The notes: generated from the letters alone by a model not told the origin. Numbered from the stretch's first letter, positions 44,901-53,210 are shown. The stretch is 64,000 bases of DNA from Chionoecetes opilio (GCA_016584305.1 JACEEZ010016456.1:238501-302500), one strand, 5' to 3'. Made by a program: numbers and translations.

Positions 44901-47900
44901 TAACACTACAGTCACCCCTGCACTGATGCCGCCACACAAATGTTACAGGCGAATATTACAAATTTCAGCATCACTACAGCCTTGTATGTGCCACTGAAGA
45001 CAGGTACATAATATAAACTACTGTGCATGCCTCTTCAGTGGCACATACAAGTCTGCAGTGATGCTAACATTCGTAATATATGGTGCCTGGCGACATTAGT
45101 GCAGTGGTGACTATAGTGTTATTGACGGTAGATAACTGTAAATGCATTATCATCTTTTACTATGTCATTTCTAAGGGGGAGAGGGAAAGGGGGGATCAAA
45201 TTAAATGTTCACTTTTTTTTTACCTCATAAGGGAGTGGCTGAGGGCAGAAAAAATGAAAGCAACGAAACCCCCAGCATCTATCAGTCCCTAACCTAACCT
45301 CACCTAACTGACAGTGACAGACTGGATCCAGGGTGTGTGGGGGACCAGTGAGGTTTATGTGGTAGTGTTAGATCACAACTGGATATAGATTAGGATGGAA
45401 CAACAAACAGAGGAGAAAGAGCAGAAAGAGAACAGAAGAGGACAACAAAGCAGGAAGGTTAGGGTTAAGAACAAATGTACGGTCGCTGGAATATCTGTTT
45501 ATACCCCAAAAAGATATTTCAGATGAGCATGAATTTCAAATGAATAATGTTCAAAGTTTTCCTGGAGTAATAAGAGTAATCAATATTTTCTAAGCTTACC
45601 AATTAGAAACAAGGGATAGAGTATGTGTGTTGAAAGTAGTTAACTAGTATATATCATAAATTAAATTATAAATTACGATAATGATGAGTAAAAGTAAAAT
45701 AATAATAATAATGATGTAATGATAAGGTAAAAGGTAAAGATCTTAGCATACGCTAAGCTGCGCGTGGCATGCGGTGCTCATCTCCGTGGCATTAGCCCTT
45801 AGAGCCTGTGGTGGGTGAGAACCCGTTACCCCGGGACACAGGCCTAGTGTGACTCCCGGGTTACCACAGTTACCTTCCCCAGGTTACCCGGGTACCCATT
45901 TATCAACCCCGAAAGGAAGTAAGAACAGCTGGGTAGGCTGGTCACCGACTTGCCCTGGCCCGGGATCGAACCAGGGCCCACAGATTCGTAGCCAGGCACG
46001 CTAGCCACTGCACCACGGAGGCGACAAATATGTAATGATTAGTAGTGGTAAATAGATGATAAGTGTTAAAAAAATGTGAGTAATGATAATAATGTAAAGA
46101 CCAGTTTTAATAATAGAAAATAGTAAGTCGTACTAATGATGGTAATGTGTAAAAAATATATGATGAATGACAAAAAAACGAAAAAAAACCAGGAAAGAGA
46201 CAAGTGAATAAAACTGTAATACTATAAGAACACAAAAGTGATGGTGAAACTGCAGCTTAATACAATACTCCCTTTATACCAATACCTGTCTGACTTAAAT
46301 GATTCCCGCTAGTTCACTAACCTAACCTGTACATTGGTTATGTAACCTAACCTAACCTAACTACGGGGGCACTGCCCCCCAGACCCCCCTTATGTTGTTA
46401 TTAATTTCCGACGGCTGTTGTAGGGGTTAGAAATACTAGATCACATGAAGATCTGCCACCCCAGTTTTAGCCATATGTTGACAATTTGACATATGACCGA
46501 GGTATCCGGTCATTTCGCCCACATGCCATTTCGCCACACCATGGAGTCATTTCGCCCACACTATGGAGTCATTTCGCCCACACTATGAAGTCATTTCGCC
46601 CACACTATGGAGTCCTTTGTAACAAGGTTACTGGTGGTTCATTTACCTCTCACTTGTTTACCGCGCGTTTCAATTGGGAGTTCGTTGTTCATTTACTTAT
46701 GTTTTGTAATTGGTCACGGCCATAAAATTCCATCAGTTCCTGGCAAGATGGCAGATTGCTCAAATGAGTTTATTCAGTGCCTTGTTCCTGTACGGGCAAG
46801 GCAAGATCCTGCAGTGTGACAGGTGTGGCGTGGTAGGTGGCAGCACAGTTTTAATTCTATATTTATATTCAGCACATGAATGTAATAAACTTACATATAA
46901 CTTTTATTTTCGAATTCTTTCTTTACCACTCGCTAAAAGCCCCACCAAGCCCTCTACTGCTGCTCCGCCCTGGTGGTGGCCTCTCGAACTACACACCACT
47001 TATACATGGTAAATAAATACCCCAACAATATATAGCTCAGTGGACGTGACATGGAACGTGTGGGCGAATTGACTTTAGAGTGGGCGAATTGACTATTACA
47101 TGTGGGCGAATTGACTCTTACATGTGGGCGAAAAGTCTTGTGGGCGAATTGACGTGTGGGCGAAATGACCGTAAACCATGACCAATACTCTCCTGACCTA
47201 ACTGGGGAGACCCCCCCCCCCCACTAGTTCACTAACCTAACCTGGACAGTGGTTACGTAACTTAACCTGGACAGTGGTTACGTAACTTAACCTGGACAGT
47301 GGTTACGTAACTTAACCTGGACAGTGGTTACGTAACTTAACCTGGACAGTAGTTACGTAACTTAACCTGGACAATGGTTACGTAACCTAACTTAACAGGG
47401 CTATTAAACTACTCACCCACATGAAAATCAGCGCGGATCTTCATGTGATCCAAAATGCTGCAAATGGTCACACCTACAAGTTGAGGATGGTTATAACTAC
47501 GTGCCTTGTAATGCATTAAACTGCAGTAGTACTGAAATGACACACGTAAATCAATGGTGATAGAAAACAGTCAGTAATGTTACTAGGTAAGACAAGGGTA
47601 TAAGTGCAGGTACAACCAATACACTATCAGGGGTTTTAAGGATCCTGAACGTTTCGTTCCCACCATAAGGAGTAGTGCTAACCCCTACAACAGCCGTCAG
47701 AAATGAAAATTAACACAAGGAGGGTCTGAGGCCTCAGTTATGTCAGGAGAGTATTGGTGAATGGGGAATATTGGTTGAAGCTGCATAATTTACCGACAAG
47801 TGATACTATTGGATAAGAGTTAATAAACTAAGTAACCATAATGATAAATAATGTAAAAACAGGAATAAAGAAATAGTACATAGCACACATATACTAATAC

Positions 47901-48270
47901 ACGGCAAGATGTCACCCGTCATCACAGCACAATGCAGGCAGCGATAACAGAAGGATACACAAACAAACAACGATAATAACAACACACAAATCATGAGAAA
48001 TCTATATCTGCAGGGCGCTAACACAAAATTATCCCCACAAAAATAAACCTAACAAAACCCACCTCAATAACCCCCCTGAGCCACACCTGCACACCCGCCA
48101 CTAACCACCACCCAGGCACCACCACCACAACACCACTCAGTACTCACCGCGATGACATTGACAAAGGTAGTCTTGCCGGAGTACTGCAAGCCCACCAGCG
48201 TGAGTTCCATCTCCTCCTTCCAGAACAGACTCTTGAACCAGTCTAATATCCTGTTGATTAGCGCCAGCAT
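33531..48270 (-). CDS. ARL8: ADP-ribosylation factor-like GTPase ARL8 (complete, 4 exons)
   Basis: Small Arf-family GTPase; in animals ARL8 sits on lysosomes and links them to kinesin for outward transport. Exons 48270-48148, 38656-38502, 37111-36950 and 33651-33531 join in phases 0, 2 and 2 to exactly 186 residues, the family length. Residues 1-20 form the amphipathic N-terminus ([20 protein letters not shown]), which lacks the Gly2 myristoylation site as is usual for ARL8. G1 GLQYSGKT is 27-34, switch I Thr52 (PTVGFN), switch II WDIGGQ 70-75 with Gln75, G4 NKRD 130-133, G5 SCK 163-165. All nucleotide-binding motifs are intact. Introns of 9,491, 1,390 and 3,298 bp are full of SINEs, MITEs and minisatellites. 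The two vertebrate paralogues ARL8A/B cannot be told apart from this sequence. Confidence 0.97.
33747..33809. repeat. (GA)n microsatellite in ARL8 intron 3
   Basis: About 31 uninterrupted GA dinucleotides. Confidence 0.95.
33940..34735 (+). mobile_element. tRNA-headed SINE (family E), copy 2, with internal VNTR
   Basis: The head at 33946-34020 has A box TGGCAGAGTGG and B box GAGTTCAATCC. The body (CCCATTAACTCTACCTTCGA, GACACAGGGGGGCGGCATGA, GCCTGCGCCACCACGGGCGA) runs into about 14 tandem copies of a 34-bp unit (34205-34690), then the usual end GCCACTGCCTACACGCGCTA. Copies 1 and 3 of this family hold a single unit at the same place. In ARL8 intron 3. Confidence 0.85.
34205..34690. repeat. 34-bp VNTR within SINE family E
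   Basis: Period 34: ACCATCACAGCCCTCAAGTG then AACCTCCAGGGCCT. Variants include TGCC/TACC/AACC at the junction. Confidence 0.93.
34736..35102. other. No recognised feature
   Basis: ARL8 intron 3 sequence without a supported element. Confidence 0.4.
35103..35158 (-). mobile_element. LINE 3' tail fragment
   Basis: ACATAAGAACATAAGGAAGC followed by TACAGGAGGCCGGGAGACCT and CACGTGTTAGTTCCTGT is the complement of the LINE end seen at 60135-60205. Confidence 0.6.
35160..35488 (-). mobile_element. tRNA-headed SINE (family E), copy 3
   Basis: Complement of the family E layout with one 34-bp unit (near 35215-35245). The head lies at 35410-35488 with a B box complement GGGATCGTACTCGGG. Confidence 0.75.
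35489..35892. other. Unassigned, repeat-like segment
   Basis: Contains GGGCTTCCGGGGGCCTAGAC and CCCGCACCCCTGG next to CTCGCTTCGCTCGGC. The wording looks like a dispersed repeat, but with one copy here I cannot name it. Confidence 0.35.
35893..36424 (-). mobile_element. RTE-like LINE fragment, copy 3
   Basis: Close relative of 20985-21500 of copy 2, covering the region before RT ([28 protein letters not shown] on the minus strand). Carries its own indels (extra TGCTACAA near 36080, small deletion near 36225). In ARL8 intron 3. Confidence 0.82.
36425..36595 (-). mobile_element. LINE 3' region fragment
   Basis: The complement matches the segment near 59960-60115 (NRFKKEI-like codons, SFKRRLDS, then ATGGATGGGGATGAAA). 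Probably the same LINE as the tail at 35103, split by later insertions. Confidence 0.6.
36596..36815. repeat. 33-35-bp minisatellite, 6 units
   Basis: Units contain CACCATCCCCTCCAAACACT followed by AAACTACCCCCTAA. In ARL8 intron 3, about 140 bp from exon 3. Confidence 0.9.
36950..37111 (-). CDS. ARL8: ARL8 exon 3
   Basis: 162 nt, GTG|Y at the 5' side through IERM at the 3' side. Encodes [20 protein letters not shown] and the G4 motif NKRD. Donor AGGAT|GTGAGTACC; acceptor CCCCCCCAG. Confidence 0.95.
37140..37760. repeat. TC/TG-rich low-complexity tract, ARL8 intron 2
   Basis: Irregular CTCTGTCTGTCTCTGTGTC-type sequence giving Ser/Leu/Cys/Val chance frames on the + strand. Not coding. Confidence 0.85.
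37761..38270. other. ARL8 intron 2, no recognised feature
   Basis: AT-rich unique-looking intron sequence. Confidence 0.45.
38278..38488. repeat. Purine-rich minisatellite next to ARL8 exon 2
   Basis: About five units of 40-50 bp built from GGAAGGGAAGGGAGGAAGGG and GGCATAACCGGGAAG. It ends 14 bp short of the exon 2 donor. Confidence 0.85.
38502..38656 (-). CDS. ARL8: ARL8 exon 2
   Basis: 155 nt. Acceptor CTCCCTACAG; donor ATAGT|GTGAGTG. Encodes [39 protein letters not shown] and on to Ile92. Confidence 0.95.
38668..38870. repeat. GGT/GGTGATTA-type tandem repeat
   Basis: GTGGTGGTGGTGATTAGTGG-type units in ARL8 intron 1 directly upstream of exon 2 on the minus strand. Confidence 0.88.
38871..39172 (-). 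mobile_element. tRNA-headed SINE (family A), copy 3
   Basis: Complement of family A, head at 39100-39172 (B box complement GGATTCGAACCAGG) and GGTAAAGGTAAAG tail at 38875. Near-duplicated flanks ATGATAAGAATG (38849) and ATGATAAGAGTG (39174) look like the target duplication. Confidence 0.83.
39184..39229. repeat. (GGT)n microsatellite
   Basis: About 15 GGT units directly after the SINE target duplication. Confidence 0.95.
39230..39988. other. ARL8 intron 1, unassigned
   Basis: 39236-39560 is GC-rich (GGCCGACCCGATCCGACCCG; CCGCCGCACGCCGCACCCG) and may be an old repeat. 39640-39690 is an AAT microsatellite. No gene seen. Confidence 0.4.
39989..40200 (+). mobile_element. piggyBac-like MITE, copy 4
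   Basis: Perfect TTAA on both sides (39989-39992 and 40197-40200), ends CCCCTTCACGCCCAGATC and CTGGGCCTCAAGGGG. Best-preserved copy. Confidence 0.85.
40201..40586. other. ARL8 intron 1, no recognised feature
   Basis: AT-rich sequence. Nothing supported. Confidence 0.4.
40587..41414. mobile_element. 0.82 kb TIR transposon, possibly Harbinger-like
   Basis: Inverted ends GGGCGGCGTCACACTAGCAC (from 40590) and the complement GTGCTAGTGTGACGCCGCC (to 41411), continuing inward through TTTTTCCGTCTAGTT. The flanks are TAA and TTA. No transposase frame. TWA-type flanks and G-run ends are in keeping with PIF/Harbinger, but the target duplication is not exact. Confidence 0.75.
41415..42325. other. ARL8 intron 1, short repeats
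   Basis: AAT run at 41491-41513; GT runs at 41711-41730 and 41907-41935; a two-copy 47-48-bp repeat (GAATGAGTAACACTGGTGGG, at about 41757 and 41803); a LINE-tail-like ACATAAGAAAATAAGGAAGC at 41979. No gene. Confidence 0.55.
42326..42648. mobile_element. Tigger/pogo-like MITE 3
   Basis: TA-flanked with CAGCTAAGTATTAATTATCC at one end and GGGAATTTGGCTG at the other, TCGGATGTTNGGA-type words inside and an A-run (42528-42546). Ends are diverged. Confidence 0.6.
42870..42950 (-). mobile_element. LINE 3' end (family F) cut by a Tigger-like insertion
   Basis: ATCATCATCATCATCATTCC then CATAATGTCTTATGAGGTTA is the complement of the family F tail. It ends abruptly where the element at 42951 begins. 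Confidence 0.7.
42951..43826. mobile_element. Tigger/pogo-like element 4, about 0.88 kb
   Basis: TA-flanked ends CAGTAAACACTCTCTACTTC and complement AATTAGAGAAGGTTTACTG. A possible relic of a transposase C-terminus lies at about 43615-43761 (+): [35 protein letters not shown]. The long acidic tail fits that group loosely. The rest has no coding. Confidence 0.65.
43960..44185. repeat. 40-bp minisatellite with paired CACCTG/CAGGTG motifs
   Basis: Five units of period 40: TTACACCTGTTCACTAATAC then AGGTGAGGACATTACCATCC. Each unit carries CACCTG and CAGGTG 13 bp apart in an inverted pair (E-box words). In ARL8 intron 1. Confidence 0.93.
44186..44446. other. ARL8 intron 1, no recognised feature
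   Basis: AT-rich; nothing supported. Confidence 0.4.
44447..44893 (-). mobile_element. Tigger/pogo-like element 5 with transposase N-terminal relic
   Basis: TA-flanked with CAGGTTGAAATTCCCAAACT at the left and AGTTTGGGAACTTCAACCTG at the right. On the minus strand, 44656-44534 reads [12 protein letters not shown] then [20 protein letters not shown], which matches the basic N-terminus and first helix of the CENP-B/pogo-type DNA-binding domain. The rest of the transposase is gone, so this is an internal-deletion derivative. Confidence 0.8.
44894..45128. repeat. Long palindrome
   Basis: ATCAATAACACTACAGTCAC at the left is the approximate complement of GTGACTATAGTGTTATTGAC at the right. Inner arms CTTGTATGTGCCACTGAAGA and TCTTCAGTGGCACATACAAG are near perfect around a spacer of about 30 bp. 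Starts at the end of Tigger element 5. A related single segment (ATGTGCCACTGAAGA) lies at 54180. Confidence 0.8.
45129..45723. other. ARL8 intron 1, no recognised feature
   Basis: AT-rich, with short CCTAACCTAACCTCACCTAA at 45289. Nothing coding. Confidence 0.4.
45724..46024 (-). mobile_element. tRNA-headed SINE (family A), copy 4
   Basis: Complement of family A with head at 45950-46024. Target duplication ATGTAATGAT at 45714-45723 and 46030-46039. Confidence 0.88.
46040..46362. other. ARL8 intron 1, AT-rich
   Basis: TAATGATAAT-type low complexity, then CCTAACCTAACCTAACCTAA near 46346. No gene. Confidence 0.4.
46506..47171. mobile_element. Foldback element with CATTTCGCCCACA subrepeats
   Basis: Left arm: CGGTCATTTCGCCCACATGC plus three to four repeats of GGAGTCATTTCGCCCACAC. 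Right arm: TGTGGGCGAATTGACT-type repeats ending GGGCGAAATGACCG. The centre (46620-47040) has no known domain. Sub-repeats inside inverted ends are typical of foldback elements. Confidence 0.78.
47226..47400. repeat. 25-bp minisatellite with TTACGTAA palindromes
   Basis: Units CTTAACCTGGACAGTGGTTACGTAA in outline (TTAACCTGGACAGTGG then TTACGTAAC). TTACGTAA begins at 47253, 47278, 47303, 47328, 47353 and 47378. In ARL8 intron 1, about 750-900 bp downstream of exon 1. Confidence 0.92.
47761..48147. other. ARL8 intron 1, 5' part
   Basis: AT-rich then ACC/CACC-rich sequence next to the exon 1 donor (GCG|GTGAGTACT). No feature beyond intron. Confidence 0.5.
48148..48270 (-). CDS. ARL8: ARL8 exon 1 (start codon exon)
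   Basis: 123 nt, 41 codons from ATG (48270-48268) to Ala41, ending exactly on a codon. Holds the amphipathic helix and the P-loop GLQYSGKT. Confidence 0.96.
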
Positions 48271-48392
48271 TGCCCCGGACTCTTATTTACGCGGCTATAT
48301 GGGTAAAATGAGCAGCCTCTTCGACAGTTCTGCTCCCCTTCGGCCACCCAAACAGCTATAGACGAGACAAGGTGCAGTATAGACGCCGCCAT
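48258..48392 (-). promoter_or_regulatory. Possible upstream ORF overlapping the ARL8 start
   Basis: An ATG at 48392-48390 (GGGATGG context) opens 44 codons (MAASILHLVSSIAVWVAEGE...) that end at TAA 48260-48258, 10 nt past the ARL8 ATG in another frame. If the transcript starts upstream of it, it would lower ARL8 translation. The transcript start is unknown. Confidence 0.4.
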
Positions 48393-49087
48393 CCCTCCCT
48401 GACACAGAATCCGATAAAATAAAACAAAATACCATCAACTACGTCCATAAATTTACATTTCGAGTATCTTGTCATCTGATTTTTAACGTTTTGGATTATC
48501 TGTATAGCCTTTATTTATATTTTTGGTGTTTTTAATAGGTTTGTGGTCATTTAATTCCCATGACATGATTCGTACATGTTGAAAACCATGGGATTGTGCG
48601 GTCACGGCGCCTGGTTTGTGCATACAGGCGTTGTGGTTACCTTACATTACATTCACGTGACTCTGTATCATGCAGGAAATTCGATAAAATATAATTGCCT
48701 GGTGAGTAATAATGGCGATATAATGTGTACTTTGATGCCTTCTATTAGCAGGCAGACACAAAATTAAACTAGTCTACCTTGATTCAAAAACGTAACTTGC
48801 AAATTATTTGTCTGCCTGGAAATGCAAGTACGACATACAAGAACAAAGCTTATGAGTACAAATTAAAGCTTTTACATCAACAAGTCAATTACTATAAGTG
48901 TACATGTTACGTAAACAGGATACAAACAATTAAATATCCTTGCTTTAAGTAAACAGTCTGATATATCTATGTCTATTTGGAAATGCACTAAAGAATAACT
49001 ATAGATAAGATAAACTATATATATCGCACTTAACAAAACTGAAATTGTTAACTTTAAAAAGAAACAACAACGGTAGATCGAATGAAC
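48393..49087. other. Intergenic region upstream of ARL8
   Basis: AT-rich with no TATA-type promoter that I would defend. No gene. Confidence 0.4.
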
Positions 49088-50295
49088 TTAAGGAAGAGTC
49101 CGCCGTGAAAATATGAAGAAAAAAAATTTCAATACGAATTTGAGTTATATGGTCTATGCCCCTATGGCAACACCCTATCCTTTGGCTTTCGAATGGTGGA
49201 AATTTTTTCAGTCGGATATAAATTTTAATGTCCATAGCGAGGGGATTTAAATGGCTTTTAAACTTTCAAAACTTGTAAAAAAAAAAAAAAAAAAAAAATT
49301 TTTTTTTTGGATAATTTTTCCATATATCAAAACTAAGCTTAAAAATAAACAAAACAAAAAACCAGCAATCTTCAGGGTGAAGTTTGTTACCCCGGTAACA
49401 ATTCTGGAACACAATTTTGGATATGAAAAGTGCAACCTGTTCACAAAATTTTTGGGAACAAATGTATACATCCAAAAAGGACTAGAAAAGAGAGAAAAGA
49501 GAAGAATTACACCGAAGAAGACAATAAACAAGAAGAGGAAGACAGACAAAGGAATTCCAACTGAAAGCTATGCACCTGGTGAATTTTGATCGAACCTTGC
49601 AACAATGAGGGGCGTGGCGCGCCCTGACACCCTCGCCTTTGAGCGATTAATTAATACCTTTATAAGGGGGGACAAGGTGCCAGATCCTTTTAGGCATGCA
49701 TTGATATGTGATCACTGATCCCATAAAATTCATCTGAAAGTAGCATTGACAGTATATAGTACCTTCACTGGAATGCAGAAACTTTAGCAAAACTTCAAAC
49801 GCGTTTTTTTCAAAACTAGTATAACATTAACAAAATTATTTTCTGCTTTTATTTTTGGCCCGATTTTCACTAAGCTTTAGGACACACAAAATCAAATGTC
49901 GTAGAAAAATCTGTCCTGTTTTTTTTTTTAAAGGCTTAGTTTTGATATATGGGAAAATTATCCAAAAAAATTTCATAAATAAAATAATTTTTTTTACAAT
50001 TTTTTAAAGTTTTTTCGAAAACAGTTTAAAAAAAACCAACAGGACAAATTGTTAGAATAACAATGAATTATCAGATGCGCATGTCACAAGGAAATCGGTC
50101 AAAAAATGGCTGAGAAAAATCAATTCAAAATTTCATCAAAAACCGAAGAAAAAAAATTTCCTTAAATTTTTTAAATTTTTCCTTTCATCTGATCAGCTTG
50201 AAATTTTCATGTGATAACAAGGGTACTAATATACACAACATATACATTATTCATGACCGTAAATGCAATTTTTCATTCACGTCGGATCCCCTTAA
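49088..50295. mobile_element. TTAA-flanked TIR element, 1.2 kb
   Basis: TTAA at 49088-49091 and 50292-50295. Ends GGAAGAGTCCGCCGTGAA and complement TTCACGTCGGATCCCC. Inner inverted segments match as well (GGATAATTTTTCCATATATC at 49309 with its near-complement at 49945). A + frame at 49360-49589 reads RVKFVTPVTILEHNFGYEKC, NLFTKFLGTNVYIQKGLEKR and ends YAPGEF; it looks like the end of a transposase-type protein but I cannot name it. TTAA targets occur in piggyBac and Kolobok groups. Confidence 0.6.
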
Positions 50296-50298
50296 TAA

Positions 50299-50375
50299 CA
50301 ATGAGCGAGATTCGAACACGGGTACGCTACACACGAATAGCTTACCCAAGTCTAAACCACTGAGCCACTCTGACA
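50299..50375 (-). mobile_element. tRNA-like sequence (SINE head or tRNA relic)
   Basis: Minus strand: A box TGGCTCAGTGGTTTAGAC and B box GTGTTCGAATC. The T stem does not pair well and there is no clean acceptor stem, so it is not a working tRNA gene. Confidence 0.5.
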
Positions 50376-50844
50376 AAATAAAAGGAATAAACTAAATGTA
50401 ACAAGTTTATATATATTAAGAAGTTCTGATTAAACTTTTCCATTGTGTTATAAGGTTGTGGGAGCGGCTATTACAAGGGCGATTATATATATGGGTTAAG
50501 TCAATACAGTTTCATACTGGTTGTGAAAGTCAGTCATTCGCGTGCTCTCTCTCTCTCTCTCGCTCTCATATCACACTTATCACTGGTCCATATCTTTCAC
50601 GTCCTACCTAATCAATCAGAAAAATATTAATTACATCTTCTGTAGCCTACTTAGCAACACACACACGTATACGTACACACACACTCATGAGTAGTCACTT
50701 CCACCGATTTTTTAATTGTAAAATTACAATATAAATTTTGTCGTCAACATAAACGATTGAAATATCTACGAAAAAAAACGACACGTAGGACATGTACAAT
50801 TATATAGTAGCCTATATCTGATTTATGGGTAGCAAAACGTTTTG
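50376..50844. other. Intergenic, short CT and CA runs
   Basis: CT run at 50546-50570, ACACAC near 50655. Nothing else. Confidence 0.4.
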
Positions 50845-51076
50845 TTAACCCCTTAATTATTCACGCCCAAATCTTTCCTTTGCTATAAACATTTGTATGT
50901 TAATTGTCGAACCATAAAATTACGAAAAGTAGCTGAAAATACCGAATTAGTTAGTCGGCAAGGATACAAAACAGGTCATACACTGTATCTATAAAATATG
51001 GCTTATATTTACCAAAAAATCGTCTAATGGTAGCCAAATTAGAAAGGAAATAACGTTCTAGGTCTCAAGAGGTTAA
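50845..51076 (+). mobile_element. piggyBac-like MITE, copy 5
   Basis: TTAA at 50845-50848 and 51073-51076, CCCCTTAATTATTCACGCCC start (with a small insertion) and GTTCTAGGTCTCAAGAGG end. Most diverged copy. Confidence 0.75.
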
Positions 51077-51259
51077 AAGTAAAAAATTAATGAAGAGGTA
51101 AACATTCATGCATACACTCAACATTTCTTCCTCCGTCAACAACACACAGATCTAATATTCCTTATATTTCCTTTCTTATATTTTACGCCTTTTCTCTCAT
51201 ATTCACATACAATTACTTGTGGATGTAAGAGAAAAGGAGGAAAATAAAGAATAAAAGGA

Positions 51260-51965
51260 AAACGCGGTCTCAACGCTGTGGAAGCGCGGTCTCAATGCTG
51301 TGGCTGCACGGTCTCAATGCTGTGGCAGCGCGGTCTCAACGCTGTGGAAGCGCGGTCTCAATGCTGTGGCTGCGCGGTCTCAATGCTGTGGCAGCGCGGT
51401 CGCAATGCTGTGGCAGCGCAGTCTCAATGCTGTGGCAGCGCGGTCGCAATGCTGTGGCAGCGCGGTCTCAATGCTGTGGCAGCGCGGTCTCAATGCTGTG
51501 GCAGCGCGGTCTCAATGCTGTGGCAGTGCGGTCTCAATGCTGTGGCAGCGCGGTCTCAATGCTGTGGCAGCGCGGTCTCAATGCTGTGGCAGCGCGGTCT
51601 CAATGCTGTGGCAGCGCGGTCTCAATGCTGTGGCAGCGCGGTCTCAATGCTGTGGCAGCGCGGTCTCAATGCTGTGGCAGCGCGGTCTCAATGCTGTGGC
51701 AGTGCGGTCTCAATGCTGTGGCAGCGCGGTCTCAATGCTGTGGCAGCGCGGTCTCAATGTTGTGGTAGCACGGTCTCAGTGCTGTGGCAGCGCGGTCTCA
51801 ATGCTGTGGCAGCGCGGTCTCAATGCTGTGGCAGCGCGGTCTCAGTGCTGTGGCAGCGCGGTCTCAATGCTGTGGCAGCGCGGTCTCAATGCTGTGGCAG
51901 CGCGGTCTCAGTGCTGTGGCAGCGAGGTCTCAACGCTGTGGCAGCGCGGTCGCAACGTACGCGGT
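51260..51965. repeat. 22-bp GC-rich minisatellite, about 32 units
   Basis: Unit GCGGTCTCAATGCTGTGGCA plus GC. 22 = 3n+1, so all three + frames stay open and read the same 22-residue cycle (SQCCGSAVSMLWQRG...). Not coding. Degenerate GTGGCAACG-type units continue to about 52200. Confidence 0.93.
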
Positions 51966-52199
51966 CGCTATAGTCGCAGGCTCGCAGCAGAGTCTTCATC
52001 GCAGTACATGGTGGTGGTGTGGCAACGTTGTGGCAACGGTGTGGCAGAGGTGGTATAGCTGAGTCGCAGTGTGTTGGCAACGTGCTTGTGTGCCCAGACA
52101 TGAGCTGGAGTCGTAAAAGATTGGCAGCGGAGTCATCGTTCGGAAAGTGGCAACGGAGTCGTAGCGGAGGCTGCTTTTGTCGCCAATGTGGGAAGGGAA

Positions 52200-52744
52200 C
52201 TTTACATTAATCAATTTTGAGAGAAGGGGAAAGAAAAAAAAGGGAAAACCGGTTAAGTGTGGAAAAAGCGGTCCATGTGTGGTGCACGGTCCCCAATGCT
52301 GGGCAGGCGGGGTCTCAAGGGCTGTGGAGCGCTTTCCCAATGTGGGCTACTTCAATGGTGGAGGGGGGGAAGGGGAGGCAAAGGTGGGGGGGGGTCGAAG
52401 GGGGAGGGTTTAAATGGGGAGGGGGAAGGTGCAGGGGAAGGGGAGGGGAAGGGGGGCGGGAAGGGAGGGGGTTAGTGGGAGCCGGGGAAGCGGGACGGGA
52501 GCGGGAGGGGAAGGGGAGGGGTTAAAGTGGAGGGGAATGGGGCAGGGGGAGTTGGAAGGGGGGGTTTAAGTGGGAGGGGAAAAGGGGGGGAGAGGAGGGG
52601 GGCGGGAAGTGGGAGGGGCTCAATTGGAGGGGGGGGGGGGGGCCCAGGCCGGGGAGGGGGCCCAAAGCGGGCAGGCGGTTAATGGGGGGAGGGGTTTGGG
52701 GAGCGAGGAAGTGGGAGCGGTGAAGAGGGGGTCGAAGTGAGGTG
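52200..52744. repeat. G-rich low-complexity tract
   Basis: GGGGAGGGGAAGGGG-type sequence with very few pyrimidines. Many G-runs could form quadruplexes. Confidence 0.85.
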
Positions 52745-52986
52745 AGAAGTTTCAGAGAATGGGGGGTGGGCAAAGGGGGAAACGGGGGCGGGGTGGAAGT
52801 GAGGCAGGGGGGAACGGTTTTGGTGCCGGCTGAGCTGGAGGAAAGAGGAGGGAAGGGAAAGGGGAAGGAGGAGGGAGGGCGGAAGGGGGAAGGAAAAAAA
52901 ATTTTGAAAGAGAGAGAGAGAGAGAGAAGAGGAAAAAGGAGAGAGAGAAGAGAGAAAGAGAGAGAGAGAGACAGGGGGGAGAGAGA

Positions 52987-53022
<36 letters not shown>

Positions 53023-53068
53023 AAGGGGGAGGAGAAGAGAGGAGAGGAAGAGAGAGAGGGGAGAAGAG

Positions 53069-53125
<57 letters not shown>

Positions 53126-53179
53126 AGAGGGGAGAGAGAGAGGAGAGGGGAGAGAGAGAGAGAAGAGAGAGAGAGAAAG

Positions 53180-53210
<31 letters not shown>

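Larger units (their letters stand above)
46363..47760. mobile_element. Outer inverted-repeat element enclosing a foldback and a 25-bp array
   Basis: Left arm ACGGCTGTTGTAGGGGTTAG (46412) and ATCACATGAAGATCTGC (46440) have complements at 47679-47698 (CTAACCCCTACAACAGCCGT) and 47437-47452. CCAATACTCTCCTGACCTAA (47181) pairs with TCAGGAGAGTATTGG near 47741. The parts suggest nested insertions in an old inverted-repeat element. Confidence 0.55.

Noticed and set aside
51278..52062. Cys/Trp-rich frames of up to 252 codons
   Set aside because: 22-bp minisatellite open in three frames.
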